A stretch of 64,000 bases of DNA from Acorus gramineus (GCA_030737835.1 CM060850.1:14588068-14652067); one strand, 5' to 3'; shown: positions 1 to 12,459, numbered from the stretch's first letter. Translations and numbers: made by a program. Notes: generated by a model not told the origin, from the sequence alone.

Positions 1-218
1 CATACTAAATGATTTTGGTATATTATTTCTTATTAGCATCAAAGTCGATAGAGTTAGATAATGATTGTAAATGGTGACCCAGTTTAGTCCCGTTGTATGT
101 CGTTTGACTCAATTTTATGCTATGATTGTCTTTATGTTTGTGATATCAAGGGTTCCTGCTATCTTATTGTGTCCAGCCTGAAAACTTACATGCTTAATTT
201 TTTTCCTCAATCATCCAG

Positions 219-3200
219 GCTTGATAAAACTAAATTTTATGTTGTGGGAGCTGGCCTTTTCACGGGCATTACTGTGGCCTTGTATCCAGTCAGTGTTGTA
301 AAGACCCGAATGCAGGTCGCATCAAGAGATGCCATGGAGAGGGGTGCCTTTTCACTTGTCAAAGGCATATTAAGAAGAGATGGCATTGCTGGCCTGTATA
401 GAGGGTTTGGCACTGTAATTACTGGTGCAGTTCCTGCCCGGATTATTTTCCTTACTTCATTGGAGACTACCAAAATAGCCTCTTTTAAAATGATTGAACC
501 GTTCCAGCTCTCTGAGGCAACAGAGGCTGCCATAGCCAATGGTCTTGCTGGCATGGGAGCATCTCTCTGTTCTCAGGCTGTATTTGTTCCAATAGATGTG
601 GTATGTCTCTTTTGTAATCTTTTGCTTTGTAGTTGCTAAAATATAAATTCTGTTGAATCCATTTCACTCATGCACCTCTTGGGATTTTTTAATACTAATA
701 TAATATTTGTTTATTGTTTTCCATGCATACTGAGAAGTCAAGCGTTGTATGAGAGCTATCTCTGTTGACGTGTAATTCTAGCGGCATGCATATTCGATAT
801 ACTATACCTGAGGAAAATAGTATGTTTAGTTGTACGAGGTCAGAGCATGCGCGTTTAATTGTATCTCTTCATCTGTAAGTGGGAAAAATTAATATTTTTA
901 TTCAATAATGAACAACATGTTTTGGGTAAATTACTTGGTCATATCGTTGGTTATATTTTGGCCATTGTTTTTTTTAATTCCACCAATCTTACTGATTTCA
1001 TGGTTTCTTTTACAATAAGATATTCACCAACTCCTTTTAATGTATATAAACTAGTTTGCGTTTGCATCAACTTTAGTATGAACTTTCTTGATGGCTGAGT
1101 TGGCATTATGAATCTATTATGCAATACTTCCTGTCAATTGGAGGCCAACTAGGTACATTCAATCCTAGTTCTGTGTAATTTTCATTAATTTTGATGCAAG
1201 ATGCCTCTTGGTTTGTTTGTTTGTTTGTTTTTTTTTTTTTTTTGTGATCTTTAAACAATGTGGACTGGGATTATTAAATCTTGATTAAAAATATTATTGA
1301 GATCTCAATTCAACAAATTACGGGAGATTCTCCTATTTTGAAATCAGTGCAGGCTAAAGTACACTTTGGCGAAGCGTTGGAATACTTATGTCTTTTTTTT
1401 TTTGTTGGAATGGATTTTTCAGGTCAGCCAAAAGCTGATGGTGCAAGGATTCTCTGGTCATGCAAATTATAATGGAGGACTTGATGTCGCTCGTAGGATT
1501 ATAAAGTCTGATGGCATTCGAGGGCTGTATAGGGGGTTTGGTTTATCAGTTATGACCTATTCCCCATCCAGTGCTGTCTGGTGGGCAAGTTATGGTTCAA
1601 GCCAACGACTGATTTGGAGGTATGGAACTTATCATCTTTTGTTCCGTTCATATAAATGAATGGTAAAGGTCAAATGATTGCTCTTTCTTGGTTGAGTGAC
1701 TTTCGTTAAACTAATACATAATGTCCTTGGAATTTTTATTCAGTACTTCCAGTCTATTTGGCCAATGTGTTCAGCTCAAGAATCTACATGTTTATCATGT
1801 TTTTTTTAAATTTTTTTAATTTTTTTTAAATGTGTTCATCTCAAGTCTTGGTTGTAATTATTGGATTGTATAAGTGGCCGCTCTCCTGTTTTCCCTTGTT
1901 ATTTCTTTGATTATCTGGCACACTTTGAATCTTGGGAGAAAACTTTACAATCTTGGTGTATTATGGTTTTTTTTTTATCATCTGTCACCTTATTTAATTG
2001 TGTAACAAGTAGTTTATGCTGGCATGGGAAACTAGTTGTCCTTAGCTGAAATTGATTTTGGTCATTTATTTTCTTTGGTAAGCAAGTGTTCAATGTTTAA
2101 ATTATCGATAGTTTCGATATATTGAATACCCCAAAAAAGATATATCGATTGATATATCGATTTGTTTTTTTTTATTTTATTATTATTTTGGGAAAAAAAT
2201 GAAAAAATAACAAATAAAAATAAGAAATAAATAAAAAAACCAGAAAAATGAAAAACAATAATGGGGATTGAGGGGGGTTTTGGGAGAATTTGTTTGTTAA
2301 ATGTAAGTAATAGAGAGTTCAGAAGAGATTGAGTAGTACAGAAGAAGATTTTTGTTGTTGTGATGAATATGAAGGTTTGGAGAGGTATTTATAGGATAGT
2401 GAAAGTGGTGTTAAATATTTTTAAAAAAAACAGGGGAGGTTTTTTTTTTTTAAAAAAAAATTAATATTTTTTTATTTGTTGGGTTTATGGATATATCGAA
2501 AATGTTCGATATATCGAATATTTAACGATGACGTCATTGCAAATTCGCAATAATCTCACGAATGATTGATTTTAGTGATTTACTCACCAAAATCGATATA
2601 TTGATTGATATATCAAGATGTTGATCGATATTTTAAACATAGCAAGTGTTTTTCTAGTTAAATTTTCTTCTATCAATAGGAGAAAGTCTCAAACTGAGTA
2701 ATCTCTTGCTGTAGTTGGGTGCCTCTACCAACCTGCCATGATAGTATCTTGTTTTAGTTCTTCAGATGGTACAAATTGAAAAATCTTGTTTCTTTATGCT
2801 CAATTGGTCATTTATGAGTTCTTGATTTTTCCAAGGAGATTTAGCAGTTCTCACTGATTGATTAATCTGTTATTGTCTTGCCTACTGATCTATTGTTGTT
2901 TGATTCTTGGACAGTTTTTTGGGCTATGGCACCGATCACAAGGAATCTGTTCCTAGCATTTCGTCAGTGATGTTAGTTCAAGCTACTGGAGGCATTACGG
3001 CTGGTGCAGTGGCATCCTGCGTAACAACTCCTTTAGACACCATTAAGACTCGACTTCAGGTAAGTGAGGCCCTCATTCTTTATCTTGACCCTATATTTTC
3101 TTCTTATTTTGTTTTCTATATTCATGCAAGATTATTTAGATATATTTGCAACATTTTGCTATGATTTCCATGTTAAAATTTCTCATATAGTCATATGTGT

Positions 3201-6200
3201 ATTGACCATGTTATCTTCTCATTATTTTCCATTGATTGGAATTTTACATTGATGATCTTATTTTTTATTCATGTATGTAAATATGCAACTTATCTATATA
3301 TCTAATAACAAGGAACAACTAAACTCAAAGTAGCTTGTTTGTCGACCTTGGCTTGGTTTATGAATTTTACAACATAAGGTCTTGTTATAGGTCATTTTCA
3401 TGTGACTATCTCATATTCTTCGTTGCAACCTCCATCTGTCTTCTTACGGCTTTGTTTCATCCTCTCCCTACTATTCAAACCTTGTTATGTGTTCATTCTT
3501 AGTATTACAAGGTTCAGAAAAAGACAATTAAAATGGTGTGTGTTCTTATTGAGATTGAGAGATGGCAACCATCCATGATGGGTTGGTTCATTGACCAGAC
3601 TGTATCTATGGAGGAATGTTTTGAGAAACTAGGAGAGATGTTGTGGGTAGAATTTACGAGAGATTAGGGAGACTATTGCTGCGATGGCTACCAATCTTGA
3701 TGTTGTCATTTATTGTCGAAGAGATACACGAGCATTCATATACCATTACAAGGCAAGGAGGATTACAAGTTTGATTCAAATGCTTGGATTTTCCCTGATT
3801 CTTTGGTGAAGATCAAATGTGATGGACCTATAAAGCTGAACAATTCTTTAAATATCAGGTAATGGTAGATGCAGAGTGAGTATTGTAGGAATCTTTGCAC
3901 CTACAAGAAGGGGATGTCCAGTTCTTTCAGTGGTACAAAACCGCCCATTAATTAGGTGGCAAGAATTCATGGAAGCTCTTTGTGTGCATATCGGGCCTTC
4001 AAAGTATAAGGTTTCAATGAGGCACTCCTTGAAATACTACATACAAGGAGTGTGCATGATTACCAAGTCATCATTGAGAAATTGAGCATATGCGTCCAAG
4101 GATGGCCCGAGAAGGCGCTTGTTAGTAGATTCATTGACATACTAAAAGATAAGGTTCGAAGTGATGTCAAGTTCTTCAAATCCACTATTGTACCCTCGAC
4201 TGTGATTCTAGCTCGTATGCAGGAGGACAAACTACAAAAAGAATGACAAGCCTTTACACTTTCAACACCACGGTCTACGACAATGTTGACAAAAACTGCA
4301 CCTCGCAGCACAATCAATAGAATGCTCGTCAAAAAGTTGTCATGGGCCAAAATGCAAATGCGAAGATAGAAGAGTCATAAATGCGATGAAAGGACCGCTG
4401 TAAGGTCCAACAAGTCTTCCTTTTTGAATCACATCAATGGCGACCAAAATCTAGGGGAAAAACCTAAAGGAGAAAACGATCCACCGATAGACGCATCAGA
4501 AATCCAACTTCATGCTTTGACTGGGATCATTTCCCCTCTAACAATTCAAGTAAAAGAGTTTTCTAAGATCAATCAGTCATCATTTTGATCAACAACAGTG
4601 GTACTTTAACTTTATGAATACCAAACTAGTCAAGAAGCTGCGCGGTCAGGTAGAACCACCACTTGTCTTTCTAGTCATGGTTGTTGATGGCAACCGATTC
4701 ACATGCAAGGAAATATGTTGCAATGTTTCGAATGTAATCCAGGGTTACAAAGCCAATGTCTTCTAAAAATATGCTTGGAATTAGTGGCTCACAGAATCTT
4801 GGGCCTGTGATATCCAAGTGGAAGAAACTTTCCATGGACTTCACCCAGATTGAAGTAGTATTAATTTTAAGGGTTCTACAGCAGGGATAGTTCAGCTAAA
4901 AGCCTAATTCTCCCATGAAAACTTTGAGGGCAATGTTTGTTTGGAAGGCATAAGGAATGATATAGAGATGATGATAGAGATCCTGATAGAGATCCGCCTA
5001 GATGAGAATGACTTACTGGAGTTTTTTAGATCTATCTATTTTTGTTAGGATAACTATTTTGTTATTAGTTTGTCATTTTGTTTCCTAGATTTTAGGCAGT
5101 TAGTTGGAAAAAGGAGTCTATTTAAAGACTTCATATTTTCTAAAAAAATCACAAAAGAATTTGACCCTAAAGTAAAAGGTTTGGCTCCCTTGGAGAGCTG
5201 GAGGTTGGCTCCCTCGACGAAGCCTAGTTTTTATCTTTGGTTCCTATCAATGATATGCATTGTCAATCTTGTCTTCACTGTTGACTGCAGTTTTGAAAAG
5301 AATGGCTGGCTTTGGCTCTGAAGTCAATTGTCCTTCCAGAATATCTGAGAACAATTTTGCAGATTCCCTTCCATACAATCGAGGGTTTATAGGAGCCAAA
5401 TGGATTAATCTCCAATTTCGAAGAATTGTGGAAATTCTGGGCTCTGACCACACTTTGCTCATGCAATAGTCTGCATAGCCATTTCCCCAACAAGGCTAAG
5501 TTCATACTTTTGAGATCCAGACACACCATACCACCCAAGTGTTGGGGTAGGTTACCAGCTTCCATTGCACCAGACCACATGAGCCTTCCTATCAGTCTTA
5601 TTCAAGACCCTTGTGGTATGGCAAAGGACATGAAGAAAATTTGGGGATAAGAGAGAACAACCTTTAGTAAAACCGCTCTACTTTAGGCCTGTCAATGGGT
5701 CGGGTTTGGGTCGGATCAGGTCGAACCTGGACTCGACTTGCAGAGGGTCCATCAGGTCCAGGTCCTGTCCAGTCTGTCAGATCCTGGACAAAAATGGCCC
5801 GGGCGTGGACCCGTTGGACCGGGGTTGGATTTGGGTCAGACCCGGATCTTGAAGTATCCCTTTTGAAAACAAGAGTTGGGGCAAATACCTTGTTTGGTGA
5901 TAGCCACACCCATCTGATTTTGCCATTGTTAAAAAAAAGAAGGCCATCTTCATCTACTAACATCTCCTCATTCTCCTTCAATCATTCATGACTAACCAAT
6001 CTTCAAAAAGAGTTTTTTTTTTTTTTTCGCCGCATTGTCTCGTTTTTTCACAGTTCGCCAATTAAACCCACCTGGTTTAATCAACCATTCTCTGCCATGG
6101 ATGTCAAACTCAATTCTTTTTTTTTTTTGAAAAAGATATAGGAATTTTTATTAATAAAAAAAAACCCCGAACAAAAGGAGACAAGAATCTCCGAACAAAG

Positions 6201-7084
6201 GAACAAAATAAAGAAAATTCGAAAAGGAGCAGATTCCCAATCGAATAGAATACAAAAAATTAACTCCTCCTGAACCAAGATAAACCCATAATAGATTTAT
6301 TTTATTTTGTTTTGTTTTTAAAATTGGAGACAAAGAACATGTAGTTGAGGAGCAATTGAATCAGGTGAGTTTAATTGGCGAACTGGAATTCTGTATTGTT
6401 AAGTGTAAAATAATTAAATTCAGTGCATTGGGTTATAAATTTTATTTATTCAATCTTCACATTCTATAGAATATGACAATATTATGGTTGAACTATATAT
6501 TTACTGCATAAGCCTGATGCATATATTTTTGTGCTTTTTTAGACGAGCATTAGAAAGATTGCGCGTTTTTATCTTTCTGACTGTCTTATCATGCATTCCA
6601 TAATAATACAGTAAAGTTCAAACTTTAGGCGGCTCAAAAGGTTGAGTGCATTAGTATTATAATGTGCCTTACGAGGTGCTTTGATTGTATGTTAAGTGTT
6701 TTTTTTCTTCTCAGTTTTCTCTGAAGTATATTTTGTGTGATGCAGGTAATGAATCATGAGAAGAGGGAGTCCGCAAGACATGTCATTAAAAGTTTGATTG
6801 CTGAGGATGGATGGAAGGGTTTATATAGAGGATTGGGTCCAAGGTTTGTCAGCATGTCAGCGTGGGGAACTTCAATGATTCTTGCCTATGAATACTTGAG
6901 TAAGTCCTTGGTTGTTAGTCTTTTATGACTGTATTTATCATTTGTTCATGATTACAATGCATTAGAGACGTAAAACAGGTTTGGTAGGTAGCAGAGCTCA
7001 GGTTTTGAATCTCCTGTTTTGATCTGACTGTTTCTCAACACTTCATTGGCAGAGCGCATGTGTGCGAAACATGAAGTGGTCTGA
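219..7084 (+). CDS. Mitochondrial carrier family protein, SLC25A44-like (5' partial)
   Basis: Five exons joined at 219-600, 1423-1619, 2915-3059, 6746-6899 and 7053-7084 give a continuous frame of 302 residues plus TGA; every intron is GT..AG. The first exon with the start codon is left of the window. Three carrier repeats are visible, with signature segments YPVSVVKTR in repeat 1, VPIDVVSQK in repeat 2 and TPLDTIKTR in repeat 3, plus GLYRGFG/GLYRGLG loop motifs after each. These and the C-terminal stretch YEYLKRMCAKHEVV match plant relatives of SLC25A44 (as I recall Arabidopsis At5g15640). Family members are six-helix inner mitochondrial membrane transporters; mammalian SLC25A44 carries branched-chain amino acids, but the plant substrate is not shown by the sequence. 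The first repeat has Ser where most carriers have Asp/Glu, as in this subfamily. The last exon is only 32 nt. Intron 4 is 3.7 kb and full of transposon relics. Confidence 0.93.
2091..2640. mobile_element. MULE-like MITE in carrier intron 2
   Basis: The element is flanked by a perfect 10-bp target duplication, AGCAAGTGTT, at 2081-2090 and 2641-2650. Its ends are inverted (AATGTTTAAA at the left, TTTTAAACAT at the right), and the interior carries many ATATCGAT-type palindromic motifs. The 9-10 bp duplication is typical of Mutator-like elements. It has no coding capacity and sits inside an intron of the carrier gene. Confidence 0.75.
3640..4850 (+). mobile_element. Ty3/gypsy gag-protease relic in carrier intron 4
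   Basis: Translated segments in several frames resemble a retrotransposon gag: around 3955-4240 a run containing RWQEFMEALC, GPSKY, LSICVQGWPEKALV and ILARMQEDKLQ, then at 4500-4740 a retropepsin-like stretch with EIQLHALTG, NTKLVKKLRGQVEP and VVDGNRFTCKE. Frameshifts and stops interrupt it throughout, so it is dead. It has the same strand as the host gene. No LTRs or target duplication could be recognised around it. Confidence 0.7.
5247..5600 (-). mobile_element. LINE (non-LTR retrotransposon) reverse-transcriptase C-terminal fragment
   Basis: On the minus strand, overlapping frames read GGMVCLDLKSMNLALLGKWL and then EINPFGSYKPSIVWKGICKI, the pattern found just after the reverse transcriptase domain of plant LINEs (the segment leading to the zf-RVT region). 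The fragment is frameshifted and lacks the rest of the element. It lies in intron 4 of the carrier gene. Confidence 0.6.
5690..5870. repeat. GGGTCGG/GGACCCGG-rich repeat, possible hAT-like terminal region
   Basis: A short GC-rich island inside an AT-rich intron, made of variations on GGGTCGG and GGTCCAGG in both orientations. It begins GGCCTGTCAATGGGTCGGG, a start I associate with non-autonomous hAT elements. No target duplication found, so the class is uncertain. Confidence 0.35.
5871..6745. other. Remainder of carrier intron 4
   Basis: AT-rich intron sequence with long A and T runs (6010-6030, 6117-6170). The A/T-bordered segment 6110-6330 may be another retroposon tail, but I see no motif that would prove it. 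No gene. Confidence 0.4.
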
Positions 7085-7944
7085 TGTCATAAAACTACTG
7101 ACCTGGGCATTCATTCATCTGTATTGGGGAATGTCGAATTGATGCAGTCATTCCCTTCAACTACACAGATTCTTCAAGAGTGATTATATGTTTTGAATAA
7201 CCTCTGAGTCTGGATTTCAACATGGGTGGAGGCTCTTTTGACTGAAGCCTCACCTTTGACATCTCACATGGTCATTTGTGTCGCAATTGCATCAACTACA
7301 CTTATCGAGTTACCGCCAATTCAACAACATAGAATCATTGGGAGAGAGACCAATATAATTTTTTTCTCTCCTGCGGGAGACTGTTATTCTTTCCTATGGA
7401 CCAATTTGTATGGAGGAACAGGTGCCTGAAACTTACTAATTGATGAACAGAAACCCACCCTCTTTGGGTTTATATTTGCGATGAATTCATCAAATAAAGA
7501 GGAATTGTTTCATGAATTCTTTCTTTTTCTTCTTTCTTTTGTACAGGTTGAGTAAATCGACATCTAGCATAACTCTCTCTCTCTCTACACACAAACACAC
7601 ACATGGATTTGATTTGGTACTGGCTGAGCTGTTCGATTGCAGGTCACTGATCCAACGTTTGTGCATTTAAAAAAAACCAAGTTACCCAGTCATTCGGTAC
7701 CCAAACGAACGTCAAAATCGATCACTTCAACAACACCTCTCTCCTTCTTCCCTTCTCTTTCGTAGATGGTTTTCCAGATCTGTTCCTCTCTTTTTCTTGT
7801 GCGAACCATGTATATATACATCCTTTATCGAGGTATATATGTTGATAAAAGAAATATATAGCCTAATGAGATATGTGTTTCAATTAAACCTACCATACCA
7901 TGCTCACTGACATGACTAACGAGTCAATATTGGGGAAACATATA
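7085..7944. other. 3' UTR and spacer downstream of the carrier gene
   Basis: Transcript tail up to about 7500 followed by AT-rich spacer containing a (CT)n(CA)n stretch at 7568-7604. No further gene seen; small open frames here show no recognisable protein. Confidence 0.5.
7493..7498 (+). promoter_or_regulatory. Candidate polyadenylation signal of the carrier gene
   Basis: An AATAAA hexamer lies about 410 nt after the carrier stop codon, in a T-rich setting. It is the first canonical signal downstream of the stop, but many such hexamers occur by chance in AT-rich DNA. Confidence 0.4.
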
Positions 7945-8170
7945 TCAGCTGAGTTGTGGAAGGTTGGTTTGATTCCACACCCTTGGCTAATCCCTACACT
8001 TTTTTCATGGATTCCCACGCTCCTAAATGTGGAATATATCGCACTATATTATGGATTATCAGAAGAAGTTTCAAATGGAAAAACGTAATATTTCGACCCT
8101 ACAACTCAATCTTTCCAGCTTAATTACTAGGTGTGGGTCTTAAATATGGGATCGAGTCAGGTCCAACACG

Positions 8171-8462
8171 CGTTGGACAATTTGATCGTGACCGTTTGAT
8201 CTTATAGAAATATATTATGATTGAGATATTATGTCAAATTTCAAAATTAAAATTAGAATAAATTAAATTTTAGTCTTTTTTTCTAGGATTAAATTAAATT
8301 GTATACATCAAAGTGATAAAATCAGACACTCACAAGCCAACAAACAGGTGGTTAAGTCAATGTCAAGATTCGAATCTAAGACCTATCCTTAACACAGGTA
8401 AGCTCTGAACCGTTGTGCTATGACCACTGTTCACGATCATGTTGAACAATCAAATTGTCCAA
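8171..8462. mobile_element. MITE copy 1 (shared by both duplication arms), interrupted by a SINE
   Basis: Its ends are inverted copies of TTGGACAATTTGAT, and its interior matches the reverse complement of 26788-27010. The interior is split by a tRNA-derived SINE at about 8332-8434. The copy was carried along when the sulfotransferase locus was duplicated. Confidence 0.65.
8332..8434 (-). mobile_element. tRNA-derived SINE nested in the MITE
   Basis: On the minus strand the segment carries an A-box-like TAGCACAACGG followed about 40 nt later by a B-box-like AGATTCGAATC, spaced as in an internal RNA polymerase III promoter. The homologous MITE at 26788-27010 lacks the segment, so it is a later insertion. 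It could alternatively be a decayed tRNA gene, but the flanking MITE structure favours a SINE. Confidence 0.6.
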
Positions 8463-8677
8463 ATAGCGTTTTACATAACCCGATCCCCCAGATCTAATAG
8501 TTAAAACAAAATAATGTTCAAAGTATTCCGTGTGCAACGCATTGATATATTTGAGAACAAATACATTGATATTTATATCCACACTCCAGATATTTAAAAC
8601 ATCATATTTTTTTTTTCATATACCAATCTACAAAATACATGACACTTTTCTAATAATTGACAGACCTACCACTAACA

Positions 8678-9138
8678 CCAATGTTTTAAAAATCGAACCG
8701 TTCAATGAACCGAAAAAATCACCGGGTCAAGGGTCTTTGATTCAACCGTTGGGTCAATTGGATTTGAACCGTGATATAATTACAATATAATAAATATACT
8801 AATTATCAACACTAAATAAAATATGAAATATATAAAAAAACCTTTGTATAAATTTTTTATCTTCATCGTAATATTATTTTATTATATAAAATCTAAACTT
8901 TCTATTAGATTCCATATTTTATCAAGTAATTAATAACTATTTTTATAAATAAATAATTGATCAGTATAATCAATTTGTATCTGTTCACAAAAACCATCGA
9001 TTCAAATCGATGAATGGATCGGGTTTTATCAAATTTTTATATTAATGAGTTTTAAGGGTGAACGGAATCGAAATTCAAAACAGGGTGATGATTTAACCGG
9101 TCAAACTAGCTGGGTCAGGTCGGATTTTAAATACCGAC
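8678..9138. mobile_element. MITE inserted only in the left duplication arm
   Basis: The left edge reads CCAATGTTTTAAAAATCG and the right edge is its approximate inverse (ATTTTAAATACCG). The right arm of the duplication runs straight through the corresponding site near 13725-13735, so this copy inserted after duplication. The interior has CGGGTC and AACCGG motifs. The exact target duplication is unclear (AACAC is seen at both sides). Confidence 0.55.
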
Positions 9139-9183
9139 CAACACTGTTCCCACAGACCTCAAAAAATAACTCAATATCAAGTA

Positions 9184-9786
9184 CTAGATCCCAAAGCTCA
9201 ACCCGGACTCCCTCAGCCTCTCCTCCACCACCCTCTCAACAACCTCCACCATCTCCTCAGTCAAGTAATTCTCTCAAATCCTCAACCCTCCCCTTCCTAA
9301 AGAACACCCTATTCTCCACCTCCACTTTCCCCATCTCCATCTTCCCCCTCTTGTTCACCTCCAACCCCACCAACCTCTCAAACCCACACACCTCTACTAT
9401 CTCCCCCACAACACCTCCCCTCTCTTCCTCCTCCGTGAACGGACACCCAACGAACTCTGCCAACCTCTTCAGCTCCCCAAACGGGTCTTTATGAAGCTCC
9501 TCATATCTCATGAAAAGCACCCTCTTTGGACTCTCTAAGCTCTCTTTGTAGTACCCCATCGCCTGGTCCCAGAAGGGTCCGTAGGGGGTCGCGCCACGGA
9601 CGAAGGAATCGACCGCCCGATCGAGGGGGAGGGGTTCGGAGGTCTCTGGTTTGGCGGCGTTGATGAAGCGCCAGAGGGAGACCAAGGAGTCTTTTGGATC
9701 CCGGGAGAGGTAGACGATCTTGCAACCGGACTCTGGAATGGAGATTGAGAGAAACGGGTACGGGACGTGCGTCGCGAAGAGCCTTT
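9184..9786 (-). pseudogene. Sulfotransferase pseudogene, 3' part only
   Basis: The minus strand closely matches exon 2 of the sulfotransferase gene at 13000-13668, beginning at the equivalent of ERLFATHVP and running past the PAPS-binding region FFRKGR. Just after that motif a one-base insertion (GATTTGAG where the intact gene has GATTGGGAG) throws the frame into a premature stop; in the original frame it would end at a TAG at 9184-9186. Exon 1 with the 5'-phosphosulfate loop is absent, and the sequence 5' of 9786 is unrelated. It cannot make an enzyme. It lies 2.7 kb from the intact gene in opposite orientation, as part of the inverted duplication. Confidence 0.9.
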
Positions 9787-11857
9787 CTGGAAAATTGTTG
9801 TTTGTTTACATAATATAACTTGATATTATTATGTAAGTGTAAGTAGGTATAAGAGAGTATAATAATTTTCAGTAAACCGTGGAATAAGTTTATACCCATC
9901 TTATCTATTTTCATAGAAGGTGGGGTCCACCATCACATAAAAAAAATCACATCTGATCACATCAAATCGCCTATCATCATCTCTTATACATCAATATGGC
10001 CCATATGTCAAATCAATTTTTTACACCTTTTTCATATTTTATTATTCATCAATCAAACAACTCAACCTTTATTATTACGTTTTTCAATAAGAATAATAAT
10101 AAAAAAAACACAACCAAACAAAAATTCACTTCCATTGATAAAGTTAGTTGTTCTTGGGATAGATATAAATATCAGAATAACTTATTCTTCGATCCAAACC
10201 GGAGGTAAGAGTTTTAGTTGCTGGTCTCTGCATGCATTCTTCATGTCATATCTATATATATACCAATGTTTTAAAATCCGAAACGTTCAACTGATAAATC
10301 GATATAACTCCCTGGAAACTTATGAAAATTAAAAAAGGTTCATGCAAAATCAGTGAATTCCCTTAAAGGCAATAAAAAATCTAGTTAGTGTATTACAGTA
10401 ATTTATTAAGTAAATTTTAAAAGAGAATTATAGTATGTAATTCATATATGGTTAAAATCAACCACATATTTGATTGGTTTCGGTTATAGTAGAGACTAAA
10501 ATAAATATTGTCTAATAAGATAGGGGACTTGGGGGATTTACTGATTTTATAGGGATTTTTTTTTCTGATTTTCATAAGTTTCTAATGACTTAATATCAAT
10601 TTTTCAAAATTAAAGGGTGATGACACTCAGGTAATTTTAATGTATATTTAAGATTAATTATCTACCTAGTTAGCTGGGTGACTATAGGAATTGAAACGAT
10701 ATTTTTCATAACATAAGAACCTCTAATGATTTTTTAATTTTACAGGGACTAAAATCAATTTAATTAATATTTTAGATAGTTATATCAAATTTTCTCGTAT
10801 AATTATTCATATTAGAATAGTTATTTTTTTCTGGTATAGTATGGTATAATATCGTTACCTGTGAATCCAAGAAGGGGACACACTCGTGGGGGTAGAGGGT
10901 TACTGTGATCCTCATCAGAGAATGTTGGGATGGGTGTCTTTGATCATGTGTGTCTCAGGATATGGAGATGTTGTCAATGTACAGGGATAATGAACCGTTC
11001 AAGGATAATGTTAGAGTAAGCCCCTGTTCCAGCCACACATTAATAGTATACCTTATTAAGTAAAAGGTATATATTTTATTAAAAAAATAAAATATATAAT
11101 CAATAAATTACGTAGGTGTATTAATATAAAAAATATAGTTTTTTTTTACTATCAAAGTACATGTGACTAAAATTGAAATTGAAAAAGGAAATGTGCGTAA
11201 CAAACTATAATATTGATATATATATAGCTTAATATATCAATTTTTATGAAAGATTTTTAAATTAGATTTTTTATTTTCTAGTCCCCATAAACTATATGGT
11301 TTAATGATCGATCCCCACTTTTTAATATTCCAGTTTAAGTCTCAAGGTTTAAAGGATATGTTCTTTATTAGTATGTGGAAGAGATCTATTACTAAATTAT
11401 TTTGTTTTTCTTTATTAGTTTCTAGAAGGGAAAAAAAAACATATAATTTAAAATTAGAAACTTAAATTATAATATGAAAAAGTAAAGAATTGATCAATCT
11501 ATCAAAATGCAGGGACTTAAAAATGAAAAACCATTTTTGAATTTTAAATATATTGCGGTGAATTATATATCAAAATTGCTTATATAGATATCAGTTCAGA
11601 AACAATACTGAATGCCGCATGTGATGTCTATATCACTTATCTTGCAATAATAAATGTATATGTTTGTCTTTTGTCTGCGTGCATATATTTTTATAACTTA
11701 TCTTGTAATGCATGCATCCAGAGATATTTTTAATACTTACCTTAATAATAGCATATCTTCATCACTTTATCTTTGCAATGATGCATGCATGCATAGATAT
11801 TTTTAATACTTATCTAAATAATAGCATATCTTCATTACTTTATCTTTGAAAAATGAT
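9787..11857. other. AT-rich intergenic spacer
   Basis: No gene recognised. Decayed repeat edges such as CCAATGTTTTAAAATCCG at 10262, related to the MITE at 8678, suggest old insertions. A degenerate repeat with GCATGCAT and ATATTTTTAATACTTA motifs builds up from about 11640 towards the tandem array. Confidence 0.5.
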
Positions 11858-11956
11858 GCATGCACATGTGATATTCTTCATCACTTAGCTTTACAATAAT
11901 GCATGCACATGTGATAATCTTCATCACTTAGCTTTACAATAATGCATGCACATGTG
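11858..11956. repeat. 43-bp tandem repeat, about 2.3 units
   Basis: The unit starts GCATGCACATGTGATA and continues through TCTTCATCACTTAGC; starts are at 11858, 11901 and 11944, exactly 43 bp apart, with almost no divergence. A longer, older version of the same theme precedes it (11640-11850). It lies about 500 bp upstream of the sulfotransferase start. Confidence 0.85.
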
Positions 11957-12377
11957 CGCCTATTATAAAATTAATTTAAAATCCAAAGCATGCTGTGGAA
12001 ATTAATTTGAGGTCTATGAGTTTCTCCATCTAATATTTTTAGGTCCCTCAAACTTTTGAGTTATTTTTAAGCCCCTAAAATGATAAAAATTTATTTTTAG
12101 ATCATTTCAATTGGATGTCATTATTAGTATGTCCATTTGAGACGCAGAAAATATTCTTTCCCAACTATTTGATGTACACTATTAATATTTTTATATATAA
12201 TGTTAAGTATCTCCCGTACACTCCTATGTTCTTGGTTAATCTTCTTTGCCGTAACTATATTTTGATGGTTTAAGATACATGTCTTCATATTTGGATTTTT
12301 AATATGTTACACTTAAGTGCAACAACATTCTATAACCAATTTCAAAATCAATATTGCTTTTATCTTCACTCATCTAG

Positions 12378-12386
12378 TATATATAT
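12378..12386 (+). promoter_or_regulatory. Candidate TATA box of the sulfotransferase gene
   Basis: TATATATAT lies 74-82 bp before the chosen start codon and is followed by a purine-rich then CTCCT-rich leader. The placement is reasonable for a short plant 5' UTR, but the surrounding DNA is AT-rich. Confidence 0.4.
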
Positions 12387-12459
12387 GTGGAAGGAGGAGA
12401 GAGGGGGGAAACAAATAAAAGGACAAGACAAGCTCCTCCTCCTCTTCCTCCTCCTCAAA

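Larger units (their letters stand above)
7945..9786. repeat. Left arm of an inverted duplication including a sulfotransferase relic
   Basis: Read on the minus strand, this arm matches the sulfotransferase gene from 13051 to its stop, its 3' flank to about 13814, then 25521-25632 and 26786-27245 on the other side of later insertions. Landmarks shared in opposite orientation are the segment with TATATCAGCTGAGTTG near the outer edge, a MITE copy, the stretch with GTTTTAACTATTAGATCT, and the gene 3' end. The left copy carries its own extra insertions (a SINE and a MITE). The breakpoints are near 7945/27245 and 9786/13051. Confidence 0.8.

Noticed and set aside
97-218. In-frame extension upstream of the first visible carrier exon
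   Set aside because: The sequence before 219 ends in a good acceptor (CATCCAG) and encodes nothing carrier-like, so it is intron; the real start is outside the window.
12304-12459. Longer N-terminus for the sulfotransferase from the Met at 12304
   Set aside because: It would span the TATA-like site and a purine-rich leader, and adds a stretch unlike any sulfotransferase.
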